A DNA stretch of 64,000 bases from Winogradskyella wichelsiae (GCF_013403925.1 NZ_JABFDJ010000006.1:225969-289968); one strand, 5' to 3'. Shown: positions 1 to 8,422, counted from the stretch's first letter. A program made the numbers and translations. Notes: generated by a model from the sequence alone, not told the origin.

Positions 1-168
1 AGCTTCAATAGCTTTTAGAACCACACGTGTTTGTGGTTTTAAGTCAGGTAGAGTTTCAATCGAAAATGTTATAACAGATAATATAATTAGAAACTGAATA
101 AAATAAGCAAAACGTCTACTCCTTTTAGTTCCGTTAAGTTCCACTAGGCCTTTGAGATATGCTTTCAT
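1..168 (-). CDS. Ion transporter (voltage-gated channel-like), N-terminal fragment
   Basis: An open frame of 56 codons starts at ATG 168-166 and runs off the left edge without a stop. It begins MKAYLKGLVELNGTKRSRRF and continues with a hydrophobic helix (FIQFLIILSVITFSIETLP, about residues 23-41). A basic N-terminus, then an S1-like helix ending in SIETLP, is what the first segment of bacterial voltage-gated K+ channel proteins (Ion_trans family) looks like. It would be a cytoplasmic-membrane channel. The pore and voltage sensor are outside the window, so family assignment rests on the S1 segment alone. It lies directly upstream of obg on the same strand, 15 nt away from obg's stop... in gene order it is downstream of obg. 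Confidence 0.65.
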   Translation of the reverse strand, partial: MKAYLKGLVELNGTKRSRRFAYFIQFLIILSVITFSIETLPDLKPQTRVVLKAIEA

Positions 169-183
169 TCTAATAAATAATCC

Positions 184-1182
184 TTAGTTGTTTAATAGTT
201 TCCAAAGTTCATCTTTTAATTCCACTAAACCTTGTTGTGCTACAGAGGATATAAATAGGTAATCTACAGATAGATCTTTATCTAAAATTACAGATATTTC
301 AGACTTCAATTCGTCATCTAACATATCTGATTTTGAAACCACCACAAGGCGATCTTTATCTAACATTTCAGGATTGTATCGTCTAAGTTCGTCTTCTAAT
401 ATTTCGTATTGCTTAACAATATCTTCAGCATCCGCAGGAATTAAAAATAACAGAATTGAGTTACGTTCAATGTGTCTTAAGAAATAATAACCTAAGCCTT
501 TTCCTTCAGCAGCACCTTCTATAATACCAGGGATATCTGCCATTACAAACGACTTAAAGTCACGATATTCAACGATACCTAAGTTAGGTTTTAAAGTTGT
601 AAACTCATAATCTGCAATTTTAGGTTTTGCAGAAGTTAAAACAGAAAGCAACGTTGATTTTCCTGCGTTAGGAAATCCTACCAATCCAACATCTGCTAAA
701 ACTTTAAGTTCTAAAGTAATATCGAGTTCTTCAAGTGGAATTCCAGGCTGTGCATAACGTGGTGTTTGGTTTACTGAATTTTTAAAATGCCAGTTACCAC
801 GTCCACCCATTCCTCCTTTTACTACAATTCTTTCTTCACCTTCTTCGGTAATTTCAAACATTATAGTATCAGTCTCAGAATCACGAACAACAGTTCCTAA
901 TGGTACATCTACATAAATATCTTCACCATCAGCTCCTGTACTTCTCCCTGAACTACCATGAGAACCATGACCTGCTCTAAAGTGTCTTTTAAACTTTAAA
1001 TGGATTAATGTCCAAAGATTAGAGTTTCCTCGTAAAATTACGTGACCTCCTCGTCCGCCATCTCCACCATCTGGACCACCTTTAGCAATATATTTTTCGC
1101 GATGTAAATGCGATGATCCTTTTCCTCCGTTACCAGAAGATACATGCATTTTTACGTAGTCTACAAAATTTCCTTCAGTCAT
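184..1182 (-). CDS. obg: Obg/CgtA family ribosome-associated GTPase
   Basis: Essential P-loop GTPase that binds the 50S ribosomal subunit and acts in ribosome assembly. The N-terminal Obg fold is glycine-rich ([19 protein letters not shown], about residues 18-48). The G domain follows with G1 GFPNAGKST at about residues 169-177, switch-[18 protein letters not shown], and a SKSD G4 motif near residue 286. The protein is about 332 residues and lacks the C-terminal OCT/TGS-type extension of longer homologues, as is usual in Bacteroidota. The frame is open to ATG 1188, but I place the start at ATG 1182 because family members begin [11 protein letters not shown]. It follows the hpt-adk gene on the same strand after 63 nt. 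Confidence 0.96.
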   Translation of the reverse strand: MTEGNFVDYVKMHVSSGNGGKGSSHLHREKYIAKGGPDGGDGGRGGHVILRGNSNLWTLIHLKFKRHFRAGHGSHGSSGRSTGADGEDIYVDVPLGTVVRDSETDTIMFEITEEGEERIVVKGGMGGRGNWHFKNSVNQTPRYAQPGIPLEELDITLELKVLADVGLVGFPNAGKSTLLSVLTSAKPKIADYEFTTLKPNLGIVEYRDFKSFVMADIPGIIEGAAEGKGLGYYFLRHIERNSILLFLIPADAEDIVKQYEILEDELRRYNPEMLDKDRLVVVSKSDMLDDELKSEISVILDKDLSVDYLFISSVAQQGLVELKDELWKLLNN

Positions 1183-1245
1183 ATTCATTTCCCACCGAAG
1201 TAGGAATCTTTTTAGTTATATCCCTTTTTTAATAGGAATGATATT

Positions 1246-2355
1246 TTATAATTTATCAATCGCAGCACTTAAACGTACTGTAATGTCTTCAATACTACCA
1301 ACGCCATCAACACCATAATACTTATTTTGCTCAGCGTAATAATCTTTTAAAATGGCAGTTTTTTTATAGTATTCTTTTATTCTGTTTCTAATAATACCTT
1401 CATCAGCATCATCTGCTCTTCCACTTGTTTCTCCACGTTTTAATAAACGCTGTACTAAAACTTCATCATCTACTTCTAGCGCAACCATAGCATTAATTTG
1501 AGAATCTTTGTTCTCCATTAATTCATCTAATGCTTTAGCTTGTGCGTTAGTCCTTGGAAAACCATCAAAAATGAAACCTTTAGCATCTGCATTTTTCTCA
1601 ACTTCTTTATTTAACATATCTATAGTAACCTGATCTGGCACTAATTCTCCTTTATCAATAAAAGACTTTGCTAACATCCCTAAAGCTGTTTTGTTTTTAA
1701 TATTAAATCTAAAAACATCGCCTGTAGAAATATGAACTAGGTCATATTTTTCCTTTAAAAAATCAGCTTGGGTTCCTTTTCCTGCACCTGGAGGGCCAAA
1801 TAGCACTAAGTTTGTCATGTGTTGTGTAGTTTTTAATTGATATACTGCTGGTAAATCTCTTCCTAATCCATCATAATCAAGGCCGTAACCAACGATGAAT
1901 TTATTAGGGATTTCCATACCAACATAATGAAGTTTAAAATCTTTATTGTAAGCTTCAGGTTTGTAAAACAACGTTGCAATAAGTAATTGTTTTACATTTT
2001 CATTTTTAAAAATACGGTGTACTTCCTCTAATGTGTTACCTGTATCTATAATATCTTCTAAAATAACAACTGTTCTTCCTGTTAAATCTTGAGTCAATCC
2101 AATGAGACGCTGAATATCTTCAGTAGACTTTACACCTTCATAAGACGCTAATTTGATAAAAGTAACTTCACATGGTTTTGGATATTTCTTAACAAAATCG
2201 CTTACTACCATAAATGAGCCATTCAAAATCCCAATAAACACAGGCACTTCATCGCCTAAATCTGCAGCGACATCATTTGCCATTTTCTCTACAATAGCGT
2301 CTAATTTTTGTTCAGACACAAAAGGTTTAAAGTATAAATCGTGAAGCTTTACCAC
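1246..2355 (-). CDS. adk: HPRT-adenylate kinase fusion protein
   Basis: Two purine enzymes are joined in one 369-residue chain. Residues 1 to about 175 form a type I phosphoribosyltransferase with the PRPP loop VVILEDIIDTGNTL (about residues 97-110); it would convert hypoxanthine or guanine to the nucleotide. Residues 180-369 are a complete adenylate kinase: P-loop GPPGAGKGT at 187-195, FDGFPRTNAQA for AMP binding, and a short lid (RGETSGRADD). The lid has no zinc-binding Cys pairs. Met180 sits exactly where a stand-alone Adk would begin (MTNLVLFGPP), at bases 1818-1816, so an internal start cannot be excluded. Fused forms are known among Bacteroidota, to my recollection. It is divergent from purK, another purine gene. 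Confidence 0.95.
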   Translation of the reverse strand: MVKLHDLYFKPFVSEQKLDAIVEKMANDVAADLGDEVPVFIGILNGSFMVVSDFVKKYPKPCEVTFIKLASYEGVKSTEDIQRLIGLTQDLTGRTVVILEDIIDTGNTLEEVHRIFKNENVKQLLIATLFYKPEAYNKDFKLHYVGMEIPNKFIVGYGLDYDGLGRDLPAVYQLKTTQHMTNLVLFGPPGAGKGTQADFLKEKYDLVHISTGDVFRFNIKNKTALGMLAKSFIDKGELVPDQVTIDMLNKEVEKNADAKGFIFDGFPRTNAQAKALDELMENKDSQINAMVALEVDDEVLVQRLLKRGETSGRADDADEGIIRNRIKEYYKKTAILKDYYAEQNKYYGVDGVGSIEDITVRLSAAIDKL

Positions 2356-2376
2356 TGTCTTTTTATTTTAGAATGG

Positions 2377-2384
2377 CAAAGATA
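2377..2384 (-). promoter_or_regulatory. -7 promoter box for hpt-adk
   Basis: TATCTTTG on the minus strand matches the Bacteroidota -7 consensus TAnnTTTG, about 20 nt before the hpt-adk start codon. I see no clear TTG at the -33 position. Confidence 0.4.
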
Positions 2385-2449
2385 CATATTTGATGGCTGA
2401 TTGCACATTTTTTGATTTAGGAATTTATAAGTATATCTCATTTTTACCG

Positions 2450-2457
2450 TATTTTTG
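2450..2457 (+). promoter_or_regulatory. -7 promoter box for purK
   Basis: TATTTTTG matches TAnnTTTG and lies about 65 nt before the purK start. The -33 element is not evident. The region between hpt-adk and purK thus seems to carry two divergent promoters. Confidence 0.4.
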
Positions 2458-2521
2458 CTCTTGAAAAGCAGATATTTAATCCTAAAAAAGTTTCTCTTTA
2501 TAAAGAGAACAACAAACATTG

Positions 2522-3676
2522 ATGAACTATTTTTCTTCAAATTTTAAACTTGGTATTCTTGGCGGCGGACAACTTGGTAAAATGATGTTGTACGACACTC
2601 GTAAATTTGACATTTATACTTGTGTTATAGATCCTAGCCCAGAAGCACCATCACGACTCGCTTGCGATGAATTTACTATTGGTGATTTAATGGATTACCA
2701 AACCGTTGTTGACTTCGGAAAAAAAGTAGATGTTTTAACTTTTGAAATTGAAAACGTTAATGTTGATGCTTTAGAAACCCTTGAAAAAGAAGGTGTAAAA
2801 GTTTTCCCTTCTTCTAAAACATTAAGAACCATTCATAATAAAGCGACTCAAAAATTATTTTATCGCGATAATGACATTCCAACTGCTGAATTTTCAAGAT
2901 TTGCTTACACTTCTGAAATTGATGAAGCGGTTGACAATGGAGGATTAAGCTATCCTTTTGTATGGAAAAGTGCGCGATTTGGTTATGATGGCACAGGTGT
3001 AAAAGTGGTTAGAAGTCTTACGGATTTAAGTGATTTACCAAATGTAGAATGTATCACCGAAAAGTTAATTCCTTTTAAAAATGAATTAGCTGTCATCGTT
3101 GCGAGAAACGAAAAAGGAGATGTAAAAACATATCCTGTGGTAGAGATGGAATTTCATCCAGAAGCTAACCAAGTTGAATATGTTATTTGTCCGGCCCGTA
3201 TTCCTAATGCCATTGCAAAAAAAGCAGAAGCTGTAGCTTTAAAGGTCGCTTCTACTTTTAAACACGTTGGTTTATTGGCTGTTGAAATGTTTCAGACTGA
3301 AAACGATGAAATCTTAGTAAACGAAGTTGCACCAAGACCACATAACTCTGGTCATTACAGTATTGAAGCAAGCTACACGTCTCAATTTGAACAACAAATT
3401 AGATGTGTCTTAGGATTACCTCTTGGTAATACTGAAAGTAAAGTTGCTGGTGTTATGGTAAATCTTGTAGGTGCTGAAGGCCATACAGGAAATGTAGTCT
3501 ATAAAAATATAGAAAACATCTTAGCGATGGATGGCGTTACACCGCACATTTATGGTAAAAAGCAAACAAGACCTTTTAGAAAAATGGGACATGTTACTAT
3601 TGTAAATGAAGATATTGCTGTGGCTAGAGAAATTGCTGAACAAGTAAAACAATCCATCGAAGTCATTAGTGAGTAA
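2522..3676 (+). CDS. purK: 5-(carboxyamino)imidazole ribonucleotide synthase PurK
   Basis: ATP-grasp enzyme that carboxylates AIR with bicarbonate to N5-CAIR in purine synthesis; PurE then rearranges the product. The N-terminal Rossmann-like GILGGGQLGKMM (about residues 12-23) is followed by the ATP-grasp region (FVWKSARFGYDGTGVKV) and metal-ligand stretches (AVEMFQTENDEILVNEVAPRPHNSGHYS). Length, 384 residues, is normal. The frame opens with TTG at 2519, but ATG 2522 is the better start. It is followed by purE on the same strand after 220 nt, so the pair form the N5-CAIR route. Confidence 0.97.
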   Translation: MNYFSSNFKLGILGGGQLGKMMLYDTRKFDIYTCVIDPSPEAPSRLACDEFTIGDLMDYQTVVDFGKKVDVLTFEIENVNVDALETLEKEGVKVFPSSKTLRTIHNKATQKLFYRDNDIPTAEFSRFAYTSEIDEAVDNGGLSYPFVWKSARFGYDGTGVKVVRSLTDLSDLPNVECITEKLIPFKNELAVIVARNEKGDVKTYPVVEMEFHPEANQVEYVICPARIPNAIAKKAEAVALKVASTFKHVGLLAVEMFQTENDEILVNEVAPRPHNSGHYSIEASYTSQFEQQIRCVLGLPLGNTESKVAGVMVNLVGAEGHTGNVVYKNIENILAMDGVTPHIYGKKQTRPFRKMGHVTIVNEDIAVAREIAEQVKQSIEVISE

Positions 3677-3896
3677 TCTTGATTTTACATCCCTCAAAAG
3701 TTATAATTATTTCATTTAATAAATCAATACGTTACATCTTAAAAAAAAGACCAAAGTCCTTTTTAGCACTTTCTGTTAACGGATTCAAAAAAATTGGTAA
3801 TACTACCTTAGTTACCTTAACTTTGGTGTTATCATTTTGTACCCTATAAACAAGGGTGCCAAAAGTAATATTATCAAAAAATAATCAACACAGAGA

Positions 3897-4382
3897 ATGA
3901 GTAAAGTAGCCGTAATAATGGGAAGTAACAGCGACATGCCAGTAATGCAAGACGCTATAGATATATTAAAAGAATTTGATATTGAAGTTGAAGTTGATAT
4001 CGTTTCTGCACATCGTACACCCGAAAAATTATTCGATTTTAGTAAAAACGCACACACTAGAGGTATCAAAGTTATTATTGCTGGTGCTGGTGGAGCTGCA
4101 CATTTACCAGGTATGGTTGCCTCTTTATCACCATTACCAATTATTGGAGTGCCTGTAAAAAGCAGTAATTCTATTGATGGTTGGGATTCTGTATTATCTA
4201 TTTTACAAATGCCAGGTGGCGTTCCTGTAGCAACTGTTGCACTTAATGGCGCTAAAAACGCTGGGATTTTAGCGGCTCAGATATTAGGTAGTGCAGACCA
4301 AAGTATTTTAAACAAAATTGTAGATTATAAAGAAGGATTGAAAGCTAAAGTTATTGATTCTGCTAAGGGTTTAAATAACTAA
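3897..4382 (+). CDS. purE: N5-carboxyaminoimidazole ribonucleotide mutase PurE
   Basis: Class I PurE, which converts N5-CAIR to CAIR and needs PurK, present just upstream. Visible family motifs are IMGSNSDMPVM near the N-terminus, SAHRTPE (active-site His) at about residues 38-44, GAGGAAHLPGM and the C-terminal AAQILG helix. The 161 residues match the usual length. The 220-nt gap before it contains a short inverted repeat (GGTAA...TTACC near 3796) but no recognisable gene. Confidence 0.97.
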   Translation: MSKVAVIMGSNSDMPVMQDAIDILKEFDIEVEVDIVSAHRTPEKLFDFSKNAHTRGIKVIIAGAGGAAHLPGMVASLSPLPIIGVPVKSSNSIDGWDSVLSILQMPGGVPVATVALNGAKNAGILAAQILGSADQSILNKIVDYKEGLKAKVIDSAKGLNN

Positions 4383-4399
4383 GCACTCAATGTTTCTCG

Positions 4400-4450
4400 A
4401 TGTCTGGTCGAGCGCAGTCGAGACCTATTTGGAGTTCTAGACTGCGCTCG
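4400..4450. repeat. REP-like palindrome and left end of GIY-YIG element
   Basis: CGAGCGCAGTC at 4409-4419 and its exact complement GACTGCGCTCG at 4440-4450 form an 11-bp stem with a 20-nt loop. The first 22 bases (4400-4421) are also an inverted match (20 of 22) to 4813-4834, at the end of the following nuclease gene. The stem is far more GC-rich than its surroundings. Confidence 0.75.
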
Positions 4451-4488
4451 AACGGACAAACATCTGTTGAACGAAACTAAGCAATTGT

Positions 4489-4839
4489 ATGAAATCCTAT
4501 TTTATTTACATTATTAAATGTTCCGATAATCTATTATACACTGGATTTACAAATAATATTTCGCGACGATTTAATGAACATGCAGAAGGATTAAACAAAA
4601 CATGTTTCACTTTTAAAAGAAGGCCTTTAGAATTAATATTTCATCAAGAATTTAATGATGTAAATCAAGCTATTTATTTTGAGAAGAAAATCAAAAAATG
4701 GAGTTCTAAAAAGAAATTAGCATTAGCTAATGATGATTTCGATAGGCTTCAAATTTTATCTGAATGTAGAAATTTCACACATTCAAAATATAAACCTACA
4801 GAAATAGAGGTATCGACCGCACTCGACCAGACATACTAA
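4489..4839 (+). CDS. GIY-YIG family nuclease, single-domain (UPF0213/YhbQ-like)
   Basis: A 116-residue protein with the GIY-YIG fold: FIYIIKCSDNLLYTGFTNN (the YII...YTG pair, about residues 5-23), a conserved Arg in the RRFNEH stretch at residues 26-31, and the downstream Glu in YFEKKIKKW. Small proteins of this type cut DNA in a metal-dependent way, though most are uncharacterised. The last residues (STALDQTY) are read from the right-hand inverted repeat 4813-4834, so the gene and repeat have evolved together. It sits between purE and the M3 peptidase gene with no functional link to either, which fits insertion. Confidence 0.85.
   Translation: MKSYFIYIIKCSDNLLYTGFTNNISRRFNEHAEGLNKTCFTFKRRPLELIFHQEFNDVNQAIYFEKKIKKWSSKKKLALANDDFDRLQILSECRNFTHSKYKPTEIEVSTALDQTY
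4813..4834. repeat. Right inverted repeat of GIY-YIG element
   Basis: This 22-base stretch is the inverted copy of 4400-4421 with two mismatches. It overlaps the last codons of the nuclease gene, whose stop is at 4837-4839. Confidence 0.7.
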
Positions 4840-4885
4840 TAGATTACAAGTATCAATAATGTAATTCATATCAAAACAGAAAACA

Positions 4886-6916
4886 ATGACAATTCTTAAT
4901 AAAGCATTTGAAACACCATATAACACAGCGCCTTTTTCAAAAATAAAAACAGAAGATTATTTACCTGCTTTTAAAGAAGGAATTAAAAAATCTAAAGCTG
5001 AAATCGATGCTATAACAGCAAATACTGAAGCACCAACTTTTGAAAACACAATTGAAGCCTTAGATTATTCTGGCGAAGAATTAGATCGTTTGTCTAGTAT
5101 TTTCTTCAATTTGAATTCAGCTGAAACTAATGATGAAATTCAGAAAATAGCACAAGAAGTTTCACCACTTTTATCTGAATTTGGTAATGACATCACCTTA
5201 AATGAAGCTTTATTTAAACGTGTAAAAGCGGTTTATGATTCTAAATCGACTTTAGATTTAACAACAGAACAAGCCACACTTCTTGATAAAAGATATAAAG
5301 GATTCTCTAGAAACGGAGCAAATTTAGCTGAAGACAAAAAGACCAAACTAAGAGCGATTGACAAAGAATTAAGTCAATTAAAATTAAAATTTGGCGAACA
5401 TATTCTTGCCGAAACCAACGCTTACGAATTACACCTTACCAACGAAGACGATCTTTCAGGTTTGCCTGAAGGTGCAAAAGAAGCCGCTAAGCAATTAGCA
5501 GAAAGCAAGGATAAAGACGGTTGGTTAATTACGTTAGATTACCCAAGTTATATTCCGTTTATGACGTATGCGGACAATAGAAAATTAAGAGAAGAACTCT
5601 CTAAGGCTTTTGGTAGAAAAGGATTTCAGAATAACGAATTAGACAATCAAGATATCGTTCTTAAAATTGCAAAGCTACGTTTTGAGCGCGCTCAACTTTT
5701 AGGCTATAAAACGCATGCACATTTTGTTTTAGAAGAACGTATGGCACAAACGCCAGAAAAAGTAACGTCTTTTTTAAATGAATTATTAGAAAAAGCAAAA
5801 CCTGCTGCTAAAGATGAATTTAAAGCACTTGAAGATTTTGCTAAAGATTTAGATGATATTGACCAACTTCAAAAATGGGATTCTGGTTATTATTCTGAAA
5901 AATTGAAACAAAAATTATTCAATTTAGATGACGAACAATTAAAGCCTTATTTCAAATTAGAAAACGTTATTAACGGTGCTTTTACTGTTGCTGAAAAATT
6001 ATTTGGATTACAATTTGAAGAAATTGATACTATTGATAAATACCACGAAGATGTATTAACATATAAAGTTACAGATGCTGATGGCGAATTAGTTTCTATA
6101 TTCTATGCTGATTTTTTTCCAAGAGCAGGGAAACGAAACGGCGCATGGATGACCTCATACAAACCGCAAATGATTAAAGATGGTAAAAACGAAAGACCAC
6201 ACATTTCTAACGTTTGTAATTTTACTAAACCAACAAAAAGTAAACCTTCTTTATTAACGTTTAATGAAGTTACTACGTTGTTTCATGAATTTGGTCACGG
6301 ACTTCACGGCATGTTAGCCAACACAACCTACCCAAGTTTATCGGGAACAAGTGTGTATTGGGATTTTGTTGAATTACCAAGTCAGGTATTAGAAAACTGG
6401 TGTTACGAAAAAGAAGCTTTAGAGTTATTTGCGACGCATTATGAAACAGGTGAAGTGATTCCGATGGAATTGATTGAAAAAATTAAAGCCTCTGCTACAT
6501 TTCACGAAGGTATGCAAACACTACGTCAGTTAAGTTTTGGATTATTAGACATGGCATGGCATGGTGTTGATCCTTCAGAAATTAAAGATGTAAAAGCTTA
6601 CGAAGTTGAAGCTTTTGGTGACACAAGTCTATATCCAGATGTTGCTGAGAATTGTATGAGTACAGCATTCTCTCATATATTTCAAGGTGGTTATTCTTCT
6701 GGTTATTATAGTTACAAATGGGCAGAAGTTTTAGATGCTGACGCTTTTGAATATTTTAAAGAAGAAGGCATTTTCAATAAAACGGTTGCTGATAAATTTA
6801 AAACTTTTGTTTTATCTCAAGGTGGAACTGAAAACCCAATGACTTTATATAAAAAATTTAGAGGACAAGAACCAAAACCTGAAGCTTTATTGCGACGTGC
6901 TGGATTGTTGAAATAA
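4886..6916 (+). CDS. dcp: M3 family zinc oligopeptidase (peptidyl-dipeptidase Dcp / oligopeptidase A type)
   Basis: Thimet-type metallopeptidase that degrades short peptides. The zinc site is HEFGH at residues 467-471, with the third ligand Glu496 in the FVELPSQ stretch. The C-terminal GGYSSGYYSYKWAEVLDADAF is the conserved substrate-binding region of M3 enzymes. There is no signal peptide, so a cytoplasmic location is likely. At 676 residues it has full length. Dcp and oligopeptidase A types cannot be firmly separated by eye. Confidence 0.95.
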   Translation: MTILNKAFETPYNTAPFSKIKTEDYLPAFKEGIKKSKAEIDAITANTEAPTFENTIEALDYSGEELDRLSSIFFNLNSAETNDEIQKIAQEVSPLLSEFGNDITLNEALFKRVKAVYDSKSTLDLTTEQATLLDKRYKGFSRNGANLAEDKKTKLRAIDKELSQLKLKFGEHILAETNAYELHLTNEDDLSGLPEGAKEAAKQLAESKDKDGWLITLDYPSYIPFMTYADNRKLREELSKAFGRKGFQNNELDNQDIVLKIAKLRFERAQLLGYKTHAHFVLEERMAQTPEKVTSFLNELLEKAKPAAKDEFKALEDFAKDLDDIDQLQKWDSGYYSEKLKQKLFNLDDEQLKPYFKLENVINGAFTVAEKLFGLQFEEIDTIDKYHEDVLTYKVTDADGELVSIFYADFFPRAGKRNGAWMTSYKPQMIKDGKNERPHISNVCNFTKPTKSKPSLLTFNEVTTLFHEFGHGLHGMLANTTYPSLSGTSVYWDFVELPSQVLENWCYEKEALELFATHYETGEVIPMELIEKIKASATFHEGMQTLRQLSFGLLDMAWHGVDPSEIKDVKAYEVEAFGDTSLYPDVAENCMSTAFSHIFQGGYSSGYYSYKWAEVLDADAFEYFKEEGIFNKTVADKFKTFVLSQGGTENPMTLYKKFRGQEPKPEALLRRAGLLK

Positions 6917-6928
6917 AATGAGAAGCTT

Positions 6929-7726
6929 ATGCGTTCAATATTTATGAAACTATTACAATTTATTGGACACATTATCATCGTTATAATTTTAACAACAATT
7001 ACTCAAGTTGGTGGATTAATATGGTTGCTTGCTATTATTATTTCATATAAAATAAAAAAGGGAAAGCGCATTGTTTTCCCTTTACTTTATCTACTCTTCA
7101 ATCTCGTAATTATTCCACCTATTGCATCTTATTTAGGACGAGAAAAACTACCAACATTTAAAGAAAATTTGAAACCTCATAATTGGTTTTATCCATTAGC
7201 GTTTAGAAATTACGTTAATCCAGATTTAAAAAGCGAATTAGAAAAATCCGCACAAGCTTTAAGTGCATCAAATATCAACATAACTTATTTAGATGCCAAT
7301 TTTCCTTTTATTAATGGATTTCCGTTGCTTCCGCATTTAAGCCATAGTGATGGAAAAAAGATAGATATTTCATTGATGTATTTAGATCAAGATGGAAATT
7401 CCACCAATAAAAAACCATCTGTTTCTGGTTATGGTGTTTATGCTAACTCTAGTCAAAATCACACCTCTGTAAATTGTATAAAAAAAGGCTATTGGCAATA
7501 TGATTTCACTAAATATCTTACCCTTGGCACTATTAATAATTTAAAATTAGATAATAAAAACACTAAATTATTAATAGAACAACTACTATCCATCCCAACA
7601 ACGGAAAAGGTATTTATAGAACCTCATCTTAAACAATCATTGGGATTACGTCATCAATCTAAAATTAGATTTACCGGTTGCCAAGCAGTAAGACACGACG
7701 ACCATATTCATTATCAAACAAAATAA
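6929..7726 (+). CDS. Membrane-anchored LAS-type zinc peptidase-like protein
   Basis: No close family name is obvious. The first 70 residues hold two hydrophobic helices (about 7-34 and 46-65), so the rest is probably anchored at the membrane and exported. The C-terminal domain has the zinc-site pattern of LAS enzymes (MepA, VanX and M15 peptidases): H139-x6-D146 in HSDGKKID, and H259-I-H261 near the C-terminus. LAS enzymes cut peptidoglycan peptides containing D-amino acids. A murein or other peptide substrate is inferred from this motif only. ATG 6944 is an alternative start. The gene is 12 nt after the M3 peptidase gene and probably cotranscribed. Confidence 0.6.
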   Translation: MRSIFMKLLQFIGHIIIVIILTTITQVGGLIWLLAIIISYKIKKGKRIVFPLLYLLFNLVIIPPIASYLGREKLPTFKENLKPHNWFYPLAFRNYVNPDLKSELEKSAQALSASNINITYLDANFPFINGFPLLPHLSHSDGKKIDISLMYLDQDGNSTNKKPSVSGYGVYANSSQNHTSVNCIKKGYWQYDFTKYLTLGTINNLKLDNKNTKLLIEQLLSIPTTEKVFIEPHLKQSLGLRHQSKIRFTGCQAVRHDDHIHYQTK

Positions 7727-7750
7727 ACTTTCAATAATTATTGAAAGTTT
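7725..7750. promoter_or_regulatory. 26-bp perfect palindrome, operator of the GbsR-type regulator
   Basis: AAACTTTCA-ATAATTAT-TGAAAGTTT reads the same on both strands over all 26 bases. It overlaps the -33 TTG (7741-7743) of the promoter of the regulator gene, so a bound dimer would block transcription. The same arms with the same 8-nt spacer occur at 8381-8406. Confidence 0.8.
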
Positions 7751-7769
7751 AAAAATTATTATATATTTG
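7741..7769 (+). promoter_or_regulatory. Promoter of the GbsR-type regulator gene
   Basis: TTG at 7741-7743 and TATATTTG at 7762-7769 are separated by 18 nt, close to the Bacteroidota standard. The start codon ATG 7773 is only 4 nt after the -7 box, so the transcript would begin at or very near the start codon. Confidence 0.65.
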
Positions 7770-7772
7770 CGT

Positions 7773-8276
7773 ATGGAATATCAAGAAGCAAAAGAAAAAT
7801 TTATTAGTACTTGGGGAAGTTTAGGGTCACTTTGGGGCATAAACAAAGCTATGGCACAAATACAAGCATTGCTTTTTATTTCTACCAAACCATTATCTAT
7901 GGAAGAGGTGATGGAAGAACTTAAAATTTCTCGTGGTAATACGAGTATGAATTTAAGACAATTAATGGATTGGGGAATTGTTACCAAAGTTTTAGTTTCT
8001 GGTGAACGAAAAGAATTCTTTACTACCGAAAAAGATGTACAAGAATTAGCACGTATTATCGCAAAAGAACGAAGCAGAAGAGAAATAAGACCTGTAATAA
8101 AAGTTTTAGAAGACGTCTCTTCTATTAAAGATGATGGCACGGAAAAAACAAAAGAGTTAATAAAACAAACCAAAGCTTTAAATCTACTTACACAAGACTT
8201 AGATACCTTAATGAATAAAATGGTCAATCAGAAACAGAATTGGCTAACGAAATCAGTTATGAAACTGATGAAATAG
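7773..8276 (+). CDS. GbsR/MarR-type transcriptional regulator
   Basis: Winged-helix DNA-binding protein of about 167 residues. The HTH lies near residues 36-75 (LFISTKPLSMEEVMEELKIS, then RGNTSMNLRQLMDWGIV), followed by a wing-like segment (VLVSGERKEFFTTEKD) and a C-terminal helical dimerisation part. Proteins of this family repress by binding palindromes as dimers. A perfect 26-bp palindrome overlaps its own promoter and a second one precedes the operon starting at 8423, so it likely controls both. The frame opens at TTG 7767, which lies in the -7 box; ATG 7773 is the better start. The inducing signal is unknown. Confidence 0.88.
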   Translation: MEYQEAKEKFISTWGSLGSLWGINKAMAQIQALLFISTKPLSMEEVMEELKISRGNTSMNLRQLMDWGIVTKVLVSGERKEFFTTEKDVQELARIIAKERSRREIRPVIKVLEDVSSIKDDGTEKTKELIKQTKALNLLTQDLDTLMNKMVNQKQNWLTKSVMKLMK

Positions 8277-8380
8277 CCCAACTAATAATCTCAATAAAAA
8301 TTATTAAATGAATGCTCTATATGACAATTGAAAAGCAATAAACAAAAACAAAGGAAATAAGATTATATTTTTTTTAAATA

Positions 8381-8406
8381 AAACTTTCATTATTTTCTGA
8401 AAGTTT
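8381..8406. promoter_or_regulatory. Second GbsR-type operator, before the DCC-epimerase operon
   Basis: AAACTTTCA and TGAAAGTTT flank an 8-nt spacer, exactly as at 7725-7750; only the spacer differs and is not itself palindromic. It ends 17 nt before the start codon at 8423. Confidence 0.75.
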
Positions 8407-8422
8407 AAAACAAACAAAAAGA

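Larger units (their letters stand above)
4400..4834. mobile_element. Putative minimal element: GIY-YIG nuclease between inverted repeats
   Basis: A 435-bp unit holds one gene, a GIY-YIG nuclease, between 22-bp inverted repeats with two mismatches. The right repeat lies inside the 3' end of the coding sequence and supplies its last residues. No transposase or integrase is present. Mobility is inferred from the architecture by analogy with REP-associated transposases; it has not been shown here. Confidence 0.45.

Noticed and set aside
2349..2540. 63-codon minus-strand frame between hpt-adk and purK
   Set aside because: Covers the divergent promoter region, low-complexity Lys/Phe/Asn sequence, no recognisable features.
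7781..8227. 148-codon frame antisense to the GbsR-type regulator
   Set aside because: Fully inside a well-supported gene; no family features and no promoter.
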